From assembly GCA_000438015.1 (NCBI GenBank), contig FR901622.1:16385-37671 (forward strand): a DNA stretch of 21,287 nt, given 5' to 3'. Each line of letters starts with the position of its first letter. The stretch's first letter is position 1. The DNA is from Coraliomargarita sp. CAG:312 (GTDB lineage: Bacteria > Verrucomicrobiota > Verrucomicrobiia > Opitutales > Intestinicryptomonadaceae). Of the stretch, positions 1 to 5,465 are shown piece by piece. Below the pieces are notes generated by a model. The model was not told the origin of the DNA and did no database searches. It was given only the letters and a program-made list of their open reading frames with translations. The position numbers were made by a program, and so were the translations under genes.

Positions 1-31
1 CTGCCGCGCGCCCAAGCGCCGCCGCGTATAA
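1..31 (+). CDS. rpsK: 30S ribosomal protein S11, C-terminal end only
   Basis: Reading from base 2, nine codons encode C-R-A-P-K-R-R-R-V and are followed by TAA at 29-31. This matches the conserved basic C-terminus of bacterial S11, which lines the mRNA exit channel of the small subunit. The rest of the gene lies before the window. Its position just upstream of rpsD, rpoA and rplQ is the classic alpha-operon order, which supports the call despite the very short piece seen. The stop codon lies 22 bp before the rpsD start, so the two genes are almost certainly co-transcribed. Confidence 0.85.
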   Translation, partial: CRAPKRRRV

Positions 32-53
32 CCTAAATTAGGAGAATTTTAAA

Positions 54-662
54 ATGTCTCGTTATACAGGAGCAACAACAAGAATAAATCGCCGCTTCGG
101 GATGGCAATTTTCCCGGAAAGCAAGGCGATGTCAAGAAAACCCTACATTCCGGGCCAGCATGGACCGCGTTTGCGCCGCCGCGTCACGGATTATTCGACA
201 GGCCTCAATGAGAAACAAAAGCTTCGCTTTATGTACGGCTTGAGCGAAAAACAATTCCGCTTGACTTTCGAACGCGCGAAAAATACCCGCGGTATAACCG
301 GTGAGATATTTATGCAGCTTCTCGAAGTGCGTTTGGACAATGTGGTTTATATGCTTGGTTTTGCACGCACTCGCAAGGCCGCTCGCCAGTTTGTCACACA
401 CGGTCATATTCAAGTCAACGGGAAAAAGGTCGATATACCAAGCTATAGCTGCAAGCCCGGCGACGTTATAGAAGTTCGCGATCGCACATCTTCGCGCCAG
501 CTTGCCCAAAGAGCTTTGGACGAGTCGCAGCTGCGTGCTGCACCCGCTTGGATAGACAGGGTTGACGACGCTTTTCGCGGCACAATCAACCGTCTGCCAA
601 TCCGCGACGAAATGGATAAGACGATCAACGAACAGCTAATCGTCGAATTCTATTCCCGCTAG
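54..662 (+). CDS. rpsD: 30S ribosomal protein S4
   Basis: A 202-residue protein of normal S4 length. S4 is a primary 16S rRNA-binding protein that nucleates small-subunit assembly and, in some bacteria, represses its own operon. The N-terminus (MSRYTGATTRINRRFG) leads into a basic region with a KPYIPGQHG motif near residues 29-37. The S4 RNA-binding domain spans about residues 90-155 (LEVRLDNVVYMLGFARTRKA, then HIQVNGKKV). The N-terminal region lacks the four cysteines of zinc-binding S4, so this is the zinc-independent (C-minus) form. A GGAG ribosome-binding site lies at 41-44, a good distance before the ATG. The gene is followed 31 bp later by rpoA in the usual operon. Confidence 0.97.
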   Translation: MSRYTGATTRINRRFGMAIFPESKAMSRKPYIPGQHGPRLRRRVTDYSTGLNEKQKLRFMYGLSEKQFRLTFERAKNTRGITGEIFMQLLEVRLDNVVYMLGFARTRKAARQFVTHGHIQVNGKKVDIPSYSCKPGDVIEVRDRTSSRQLAQRALDESQLRAAPAWIDRVDDAFRGTINRLPIRDEMDKTINEQLIVEFYSR

Positions 663-693
663 TAATTGAACCACTTTAGAAACGGAGAACACA

Positions 694-1692
694 ATGGCCA
701 AACGCCTCGGAAAGTTTGAACTTCCAAAACGTCTCGTAAAGGACGAAGCAAGTGCCACAGGCACATATGCAAAGTATGTGGCTGAACCTTTTGAAACCGG
801 GTTCGGCCATACCATCGGGAATGCGCTGCGCCGCGTACTCCTCAGTTCTATCGAAGGGGCGGCGATTAGCTCCATAAAAATCGACGGAGTCGACCATGAA
901 TTCCAGAGTGTCGACGGTATAGTGGAGGATGTCACCGACATAGTTCTCAACTTGAAGAAAATCAAGATTAAGAGCGCCGGTCGCGACAAAAAGCGCCTCA
1001 TGATAGACGTTGATAAGGAGGGAGCCGTGACGGCTGCGGATATTCAGCCCGACGCCGATATAGAGATCGTAAATCCCGAACAGGTCATTTGCACGCTTGA
1101 CAGCAAGCGCAGGTTTGTCGCCGAAGTGGAAATTGCCTGCGGCAGAGGCTGGAGGCCCGCCGACGAGAATAAGTATGAAGACCAGCCAATCGGCGTAATT
1201 CCGGTTGACTCGCTCTTCAGCCCAATCGAGTTGGTTAAATACTCCGTCGATGCCACGCGCGTCGGACAAATGACAGATTTCGACAAACTCACTCTTGAAA
1301 TCTGGACTGATGGCAGAATTACTCCCGACGAAGCCTTGAAAGACGCCGCTGTGATTCTTAAACACCACATCGACGTATTCGACAAGGTAAACGAACAGGA
1401 AATCGAGTTTGAGACGGTAGGCAAGGAAGTAAGCGAAGAACAGAACAGGCTCAGAAAGCTCTTAAATATGAGCGTAAATGAAATCGAGCTTTCTGTCCGC
1501 GCTGCAAACTGCCTTAACAATGCCAATATTACGACCGTCGGCGAATTGGCCATGAAGTCGGAACAAGAGATGCTCAAGTACCGCAACTTCGGAAAGAAGT
1601 CGTTGAACGAAATAAAGAGCAAGCTCGAGCAGCTCGGTTTGTCGCTAGGCATGAAAATTGACGAGCGCCTCATCGATTCAACAACATTATAA
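694..1692 (+). CDS. rpoA: DNA-directed RNA polymerase subunit alpha
   Basis: The 332-residue alpha subunit dimerises to start assembly of RNA polymerase and contacts activators and UP elements. The N-terminal domain shows the assembly signature GHTIGNALRRVLLSS near residues 38-52. The C-terminal domain (about 252-320) has the helix-hairpin-helix DNA-binding core, with SVRAANCLNNANI around R269, the likely equivalent of E. coli R265, and YRNFGKKSLNEIK further on. A GGAG ribosome-binding site at 684-687 precedes the ATG. The gene sits between rpsD and rplQ as expected, and nothing is missing or unusual in it. Confidence 0.98.
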   Translation: MAKRLGKFELPKRLVKDEASATGTYAKYVAEPFETGFGHTIGNALRRVLLSSIEGAAISSIKIDGVDHEFQSVDGIVEDVTDIVLNLKKIKIKSAGRDKKRLMIDVDKEGAVTAADIQPDADIEIVNPEQVICTLDSKRRFVAEVEIACGRGWRPADENKYEDQPIGVIPVDSLFSPIELVKYSVDATRVGQMTDFDKLTLEIWTDGRITPDEALKDAAVILKHHIDVFDKVNEQEIEFETVGKEVSEEQNRLRKLLNMSVNEIELSVRAANCLNNANITTVGELAMKSEQEMLKYRNFGKKSLNEIKSKLEQLGLSLGMKIDERLIDSTTL

Positions 1693-1710
1693 TTTAAAGA
1701 TATATAAAAA

Positions 1711-2313
1711 ATGCGTCACCTTAAACACAGACACCAGTTGGGCGTAAAGAAGGAACATCGCGAAGCCATTATGGCGTCGCTTTCCGCTGCACTCTTTCGC
1801 CACGACAGAATTGAAACGACTCTCGGTTATGCGAAGGCACTTCGTCCTTTTGCCGAAAAGATAATAACTTTGGCAAAGAAGGCCGCAGCAACCGACGATA
1901 CCGCAAAAAAACTGCATTTCCGCCGTTTGGCGTTGGCGAAAGTTCGCGATGAAAGCGCAGTCCACTTCCTTTTTGCCGACAAGGTAAAGAAGTTTGAAAA
2001 GCGCGAAGGCGGATACCTGCGCATATACAAGCTTGTAAAGCGCACTGGCGATGCCGCGGATATGGCTATCATAGAAATGATAGAAGCCGACGACGAAGGC
2101 TATAAAAAGGCTTCCGAAAAGAAAGCTGCGGATAAAAAAGCTCCCGCTAAGAAAACTGCCGCGAAAAAAACGGCTACTAAAAAGGCGGCTACTAAAAAGA
2201 CCGCGGCAAAAAAGACTGCTGCAAAAGAAGAAGCAGGCAAGGGCGTTGAGGCGGAAGCCGTAGCTCCCGAAGCTGAAGGCGCGAAACCCGCTGCGGAGGA
2301 ATCAAAGGAATAG
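1711..2313 (+). CDS. rplQ: 50S ribosomal protein L17 with a long Lys/Ala-rich C-terminal tail
   Basis: Residues 1 to about 126 form a normal L17 core: MRHLKHRHQLGVKKEHREAI at the start, TTLGYAKALRPFAEKIITLA near 36-55, and RRLALAKVRD. L17 sits near the peptide exit tunnel of the large subunit. The protein then continues to residue 200. Residues about 132-172 carry a near-pentad repeat of KK with T/A (AKKTAAKKTATKKAATKK), followed by an acidic Ala/Glu/Pro end. The middle resembles the basic tails of histone H1 or bacterial HU-like proteins. L17 is usually 115-130 residues, so this is a large appendage. No SD sequence is visible: the start follows an A/T run. It is the last gene of the operon, 18 bp after rpoA and just ahead of a terminator. 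Confidence 0.96.
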   Translation: MRHLKHRHQLGVKKEHREAIMASLSAALFRHDRIETTLGYAKALRPFAEKIITLAKKAAATDDTAKKLHFRRLALAKVRDESAVHFLFADKVKKFEKREGGYLRIYKLVKRTGDAADMAIIEMIEADDEGYKKASEKKAADKKAPAKKTAAKKTATKKAATKKTAAKKTAAKEEAGKGVEAEAVAPEAEGAKPAAEESKE

Positions 2314-2336
2314 TTTTTCTTTGGCCTTTTAATTTG

Positions 2337-2378
2337 CAAACGCGCCCGCGCAAATACGGGCGCGTTTGTGCTTTTTTT
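2337..2378 (+). terminator. Intrinsic terminator of the rpsD-rpoA-rplQ operon
   Basis: The arms AAACGCGCCCG (2338-2348) and CGGGCGCGTTT (2357-2367) pair perfectly over 11 bp with an 8-nt loop. The outer C2337-G2368 pair extends the stem, and a T-run follows at 2372-2378. It starts 24 bp after the rplQ stop. Confidence 0.93.
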
Positions 2379-2395
2379 CAACAAATGAAATTTTA

Positions 2396-2424
2396 GGAGA
2401 CGCCCGGTTTTTATCGGGTTCTCC
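2396..2424 (+). promoter_or_regulatory. Hairpin burying the only SD-like sequence before the zinc-ribbon gene
   Basis: GGAGA (2396-2400) can pair with TCTCC (2420-2424), and CCCG (2403-2406) with CGGG (2415-2418), giving a stem with a small internal bulge and an 8-nt loop. The stem ends two bases before the ATG at 2427. The GGAGA arm is the only SD-like sequence nearby, but it is about 26 nt from the start and would be closed off by the fold. No T-run follows, so this is not a terminator. A role in translation control is inference. Confidence 0.45.
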
Positions 2425-2426
2425 GC

Positions 2427-2660
2427 ATGACAAAAATGACGATAGGCGGCTATTTCGCAATAATAGTTTCCGCCGCTCTTCTAATTTGCGGAGCGGCAGC
2501 TTTTGCGTTTTCCCGCCGGCAAATGCGCGATTATGAAAAATTGGCAAGAACTTCCACGTTCCACTGCATGCGTTGCGATTCCGTCTATACGGCCTCCAGC
2601 CAAGTGCAGTCGCAGCCTTGTCCCAAGTGCGGATATAAAAACGCCAGGCTTAAGTTCTGA
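2427..2660 (+). CDS. Small membrane-anchored zinc-ribbon protein, function unknown
   Basis: A 77-residue protein I cannot assign to a named family. Residues 8-28 form one hydrophobic membrane segment, followed by a basic patch (SRRQMR) that suggests the C-terminal half stays in the cytoplasm. The C-terminal half has two Cys-x2-Cys knuckles, C47/C50 (FHCMRCDSVY) and C65/C68 (PCPKCGYKN). This is the layout of a rubredoxin-like or zinc-ribbon domain that binds one metal ion. A second ATG lies three codons downstream, so the start is slightly uncertain. It lies alone between the rplQ terminator and guaA, which has its own -10-like element. Real coding is supported by the intact metal-binding pattern. 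Confidence 0.72.
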   Translation: MTKMTIGGYFAIIVSAALLICGAAAFAFSRRQMRDYEKLARTSTFHCMRCDSVYTASSQVQSQPCPKCGYKNARLKF

Positions 2661-2720
2661 CGCGCCTTGGGCAAAATATTTTTTATAACCGCTTAAAATC
2701 TCCCAAAATCATTACAAAGT

Positions 2721-2726
2721 TATAAT
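2721..2726 (+). promoter_or_regulatory. Candidate -10 element for guaA
   Basis: A perfect TATAAT lies 12 nt before the guaA ATG in A/T-rich DNA. No good -35 hexamer is found at the normal 16-18 bp spacing (2698-2703 reads ATCTCC). If this is the promoter, the transcript would start only about 5-6 nt before the start codon, making it almost leaderless. Confidence 0.45.
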
Positions 2727-2738
2727 AAAATTATCGCC

Positions 2739-4277
2739 ATGAATCAAAAAATAGCAGTTCTGGACTTCGGTTCGCAATATACGCAGGTTATCGCCCGCAG
2801 GATTCGCGAGTGCAGCGTGTATTCGGAGATTATGCCGTTTAATACTAAAGCTTCCGTCTTAAAGAAGCAGGGCGTTTGCGGCGTCATCCTTTCCGGCGGG
2901 CCGGCAAGCGTATTGGCAAAAGGTTCTCCGCGCCCTGATCCTAAAATTTTCGATTTGGGAGTTCCGGTCCTCGGAATATGCTACGGCTTGCAGCTTATGG
3001 GAAAAATGTTGGGAGGGCAAATAGTGTCCAGCAAACAACGCGAATACGGCCTTGGAAAATTGTCCTTTAAGTCCGGAAGCGAATTGTTAAAAGGCATAGA
3101 ATCGCCAATCCAAGTTTGGAATTCGCACGGGGACAGAATTGAGAAGCTGCCGTCGGGCTTCACAGCCATAGGCACTACCGAAAATTCTTCGTATGCGCTT
3201 ATAGAGGATAAAAAGCGCAAATTTTACGGAATGCAATTCCACCCGGAAGTTGTCCACACCCCGCGCGGGATGGATATAATAAAGAATTTTCTCTACGGCA
3301 TATGCGGTTGCACGGGCGATTGGAAGATGTCGGACTATGTTGAGCGCGCCGTAGCCCAAATACGCGAAACTGTCGGGGATAAGAAAGTTATATTGGGACT
3401 CAGCGGCGGCGTGGATTCGTCCGTTGCGGCGGCTCTAATCCACAAGGCAATAGGCGACCAGCTCACTTGCGTATTTGTCGATAACGGCTTGCTGCGCAAA
3501 GATGAGCGCAAAAAAGTGGAAGATTTGTTCAAAAACAACTTTAAAATGCGCATGAAAACAGTGCGCGCAGAAAAGCTTTTCCTTTCAAAGCTTGCGGGAG
3601 TCAAGGATCCTGAGCGCAAACGAAAGATTATAGGAAAAACTTTTGTGGAGGTATTTGACAAGTCTGTGAGGGAAATCGGCAAAGTCGATTTTCTTGCGCA
3701 GGGAACACTGTATCCGGATGTAATTGAAAGCGTCCCGATAGCGGGAAATCCGGCGTCTCTCATCAAGAGCCACCACAATGTAGGCGGGCTCCCAAAGAAA
3801 ATGAAGCTAAAGCTGCTGGAACCCCTGCGCGAACTGTTTAAGGACGAGGTTCGCGCATTGGGCAAGGAGCTTGGGCTTTCCAAAGAAGTCTTGTGGCGCC
3901 ATCCATTCCCGGGACCGGGGCTCGGAGTCAGGGTTGTCGGAGAGATAACGAAGAAATATTTGGATATTCTCCGCGAAGCCGACGCAATCCTTATGGACGA
4001 AATGCGCAGCAGCGGACTATACTATTCCCTTTGGCAGGCGTTTGCGGTATTCTTGCCCGTGAAAACTGTCGGCGTAATGGGAGACGAGCGCACCTATGAC
4101 AATGTAATAGCCTTGCGCGTGGTGGAAAGCCAGGATGCTATGACTGCTGATTGGGCGCATATCCCACACGATTTGCTGGGGAAAATATCCAACAGAATTA
4201 TAAACGAGGTAAAAGGGGTAAATAGGGTTGTCCTTGATATATCTTCGAAACCTCCGGCCACTATAGAGTGGGAATAA
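2739..4277 (+). CDS. guaA: GMP synthase (glutamine-hydrolysing)
   Basis: A 512-residue cytoplasmic enzyme that converts XMP to GMP with ATP and glutamine, the last step of guanine nucleotide synthesis. The N-terminal class I glutamine amidotransferase domain (1 to about 190) has the nucleophile C81 in GICYGLQLMG and the H168/E170 pair in QFHPEVVHT. The ATP pyrophosphatase domain follows, with the P-loop LGLSGGVDSS at 219-228. The C-terminal dimerisation domain ends in the family hallmark DISSKPPATIEWE. The length is normal. No SD sequence precedes the ATG, and a perfect TATAAT sits 12 nt upstream. It appears monocistronic, with its own terminator. Confidence 0.98.
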   Translation: MNQKIAVLDFGSQYTQVIARRIRECSVYSEIMPFNTKASVLKKQGVCGVILSGGPASVLAKGSPRPDPKIFDLGVPVLGICYGLQLMGKMLGGQIVSSKQREYGLGKLSFKSGSELLKGIESPIQVWNSHGDRIEKLPSGFTAIGTTENSSYALIEDKKRKFYGMQFHPEVVHTPRGMDIIKNFLYGICGCTGDWKMSDYVERAVAQIRETVGDKKVILGLSGGVDSSVAAALIHKAIGDQLTCVFVDNGLLRKDERKKVEDLFKNNFKMRMKTVRAEKLFLSKLAGVKDPERKRKIIGKTFVEVFDKSVREIGKVDFLAQGTLYPDVIESVPIAGNPASLIKSHHNVGGLPKKMKLKLLEPLRELFKDEVRALGKELGLSKEVLWRHPFPGPGLGVRVVGEITKKYLDILREADAILMDEMRSSGLYYSLWQAFAVFLPVKTVGVMGDERTYDNVIALRVVESQDAMTADWAHIPHDLLGKISNRIINEVKGVNRVVLDISSKPPATIEWE

Positions 4278-4315
4278 TCTTCTACCTTTTAACCGGCGAA
4301 GTGCCGCCGATCAAC

Positions 4316-4357
4316 AAGCGTAGCCACCGAAGAATTTCGGCGGCTGCGCTTTTTTTT
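4316..4357 (+). terminator. Intrinsic terminator of guaA
   Basis: The arms AAGCG-T-AGCC-A-CCGAA and TTCGG-C-GGCT-G-CGCTT pair over 14 bp with two single mismatches and a 4-nt loop (GAAT), followed by eight Ts. It lies 39 bp after the guaA stop. The remaining A/T-rich DNA to 4544 holds only a short 6-bp inverted repeat (CGCAAG/CTTGCG at 4371-4385) and no recognisable gene. Confidence 0.92.
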
Positions 4358-4544
4358 ATAGTACATTATGCGCAAGAATCTTGCGGCATATAATTTGCCT
4401 AAAAGCTTAGAAATCGAAAAATTTCCAATTCTTAGCTCTGTGAAAGAAGAAAATATGCGCTTGAAAAATTTTTTAACAAATTTATCTTTATAGCCGATAT
4501 AAAACTGAACGCATTTTATACATAAACTAAAACATAGGAGACTT

Positions 4545-4853
4545 ATGAAAAGCATAATTAAATTGTTTGCTCTTGCAGGCGTCTTATTTGCCGGTATATT
4601 GTCTTATGCTGCTTGCGGAAATTGTCCTTTGAACAATCCGCCTGCTCAATGCCCGGCTCCCCAATGTCCGGCTGAAAACTGCCCGGTTGCGAACGGCGGA
4701 AACTGTCCGGTTGCAAATGGCGAATATTGTCCCGCCAATGATTGCCCGCAGATGGCGTGCCCAAATAAAAATCCGCGCAATTTTGGCGGGTATTGCGGGA
4801 AAAGAATGAGATCGGCAAATAAGTCGGGCTGCCAGCGCGACGAAATAAATTAA
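4545..4853 (+). CDS. Secreted Cys/Pro-rich small protein, function unknown
   Basis: A 102-residue protein with no family I recognise. Residues 1 to about 22 form a clear export signal (basic MKSIIK, a hydrophobic core, then SYAA). The mature part holds 11 cysteines, eight of them in Cys-Pro pairs spaced every few residues (QCPAPQCPAENCP). One stretch, NCPVANG, is repeated in tandem. The first cysteine directly follows the signal (YAAC), so lipoprotein processing is possible, though Tyr at -3 is a poor lipobox. A strong AGGAGA ribosome-binding site at 4536-4541 stands out, because most genes here lack one. A disulfide-linked coat or metal-binding protein is conceivable but unproven. It has its own terminator. 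Confidence 0.8.
   Translation: MKSIIKLFALAGVLFAGILSYAACGNCPLNNPPAQCPAPQCPAENCPVANGGNCPVANGEYCPANDCPQMACPNKNPRNFGGYCGKRMRSANKSGCQRDEIN
4677..4724 (+). repeat. Two tandem 24-bp repeats within the Cys/Pro-rich gene
   Basis: The units 4677-4700 and 4701-4724 match at 20 of 24 bases and encode NCPVANGG and NCPVANGE. All four differences are transitions. This looks like a recent in-frame duplication of one Cys-Pro module. Confidence 0.85.
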
Positions 4854-4872
4854 TTTAAGCTTTCGGCTTTTC

Positions 4873-4908
4873 AAACTCGCGCGCATTTGCGGCCGCGAGT
4901 TTTTTTTG
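4873..4908 (+). terminator. Intrinsic terminator of the Cys/Pro-rich gene
   Basis: AAACTCGCG (4873-4881) pairs with CGCGAGTTT (4894-4902), 9 bp with a 12-nt loop, followed by a T-run to 4907. It starts 19 bp after the stop codon. Confidence 0.9.
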
Positions 4909-4979
4909 CAACAAAATTTCTTATTTTTTGTTCATATATACAAACTGCCACTCAAACAGGCAAAATACTCCCTGAAAAT

Positions 4980-5294
4980 ACGAAAAACATAATTAGAATC
5001 CACATAATATTGGCGGCATTTCTTTTGTCGGCTTTTGCTTACGCCGAAGAAAATTCCAATGCCGCTTCTTCTGCTTCAACTAGCTCTGCGTCGGCTGATG
5101 CAGCCAAACCTGATGTAAAGAAAGGAAAGGCCAAAGGCCTGGACAAGGAGGCAAAGGCGGAACGAAAAGCCGCTAAAAAAGCTGCCAAAGCCGAGAAAAA
5201 AAACGCCAAAAAGGCAGAAGGCGTCGGCAATAAAGGTAAGGCCGATAAAAAATCAAAAAAATTAAATAAATCCTCTAAGAAAAGTGCAGAATAA
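4980..5294 (+). CDS. Exported Lys/Ala-rich protein; ACG stands where the start codon should be
   Basis: An open frame encodes a signal-peptide-like segment (NIIRIHIILAAFLLSAFAYA, likely cleaved before EE) and then about 80 residues rich in Ser/Ala and later in Lys/Ala (KAERKAAKKAAKAEKKNAKK). No family is recognised, and the tail looks disordered and strongly basic. The frame has no ATG or GTG. The natural start position reads ACG AAA AAC ATA, one transition away from ATG-AAA-AAC. The only TTG codons in frame lie inside the upstream terminator (4887) or within the hydrophobic core (5010). The gene may therefore be silenced by a point mutation, use a rare ACG start, or contain a sequence error. 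It is followed by its own terminator, as a real gene would be. 104 codons are counted from the ACG. Confidence 0.6.
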   Translation, partial: TKNIIRIHIILAAFLLSAFAYAEENSNAASSASTSSASADAAKPDVKKGKAKGLDKEAKAERKAAKKAAKAEKKNAKKAEGVGNKGKADKKSKKLNKSSKKSAE

Positions 5295-5315
5295 TATTGC
5301 ACATAGCAATTGCTC

Positions 5316-5342
5316 AAACCGCCAAAAATTGGCGGTTTTTTA
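5316..5342 (+). terminator. Intrinsic terminator after the Lys/Ala-rich gene
   Basis: AAACCGCCAA (5316-5325) pairs with TTGGCGGTTT (5329-5338), a perfect 10-bp stem with a 3-nt loop. The T-run runs to 5341. Confidence 0.9.
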
Positions 5343-5372
5343 TTTGTAAATTTTGTTTTTGTCGGGATTTAG

Positions 5373-5427
5373 TTGGATATTTTCCTTGTAAATGATCGGA
5401 AACTTTTTATTAGACAACTTTATCCAA
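5373..5427. repeat. Inverted repeat upstream of the rhamnosidase gene
   Basis: TTGGATA (5373-5379) and TATCCAA (5421-5427) are exact inverted copies, 41 nt apart, in the A/T-rich 171-bp gap before the rhamnosidase. They could be two half-sites for a regulator of the carbohydrate locus. A chance match of 7 bp in A/T-rich DNA is also quite possible. Confidence 0.25.
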
Positions 5428-5465
5428 TAAACAGATAGGTTAAATAAATCTCGAAAAATAATATT

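Noticed and set aside
2100..2384. 94-codon minus-strand frame rich in Ala/Phe/Val
   Set aside because: It is the antisense of the rplQ Lys/Ala repeats and the terminator. The low-complexity composition explains the open frame.
4289..4555. 88-codon minus-strand frame in the guaA downstream gap
   Set aside because: It runs across the guaA terminator and the start of the Cys/Pro-rich gene, has a composition typical of antisense A/T-rich DNA, and matches no family.
4887..4979. Extension of the Lys/Ala-rich protein to a TTG at 4887
   Set aside because: The TTG lies in the loop of the preceding terminator, and the extra 31 residues are unlike a signal peptide and have no ribosome-binding site.
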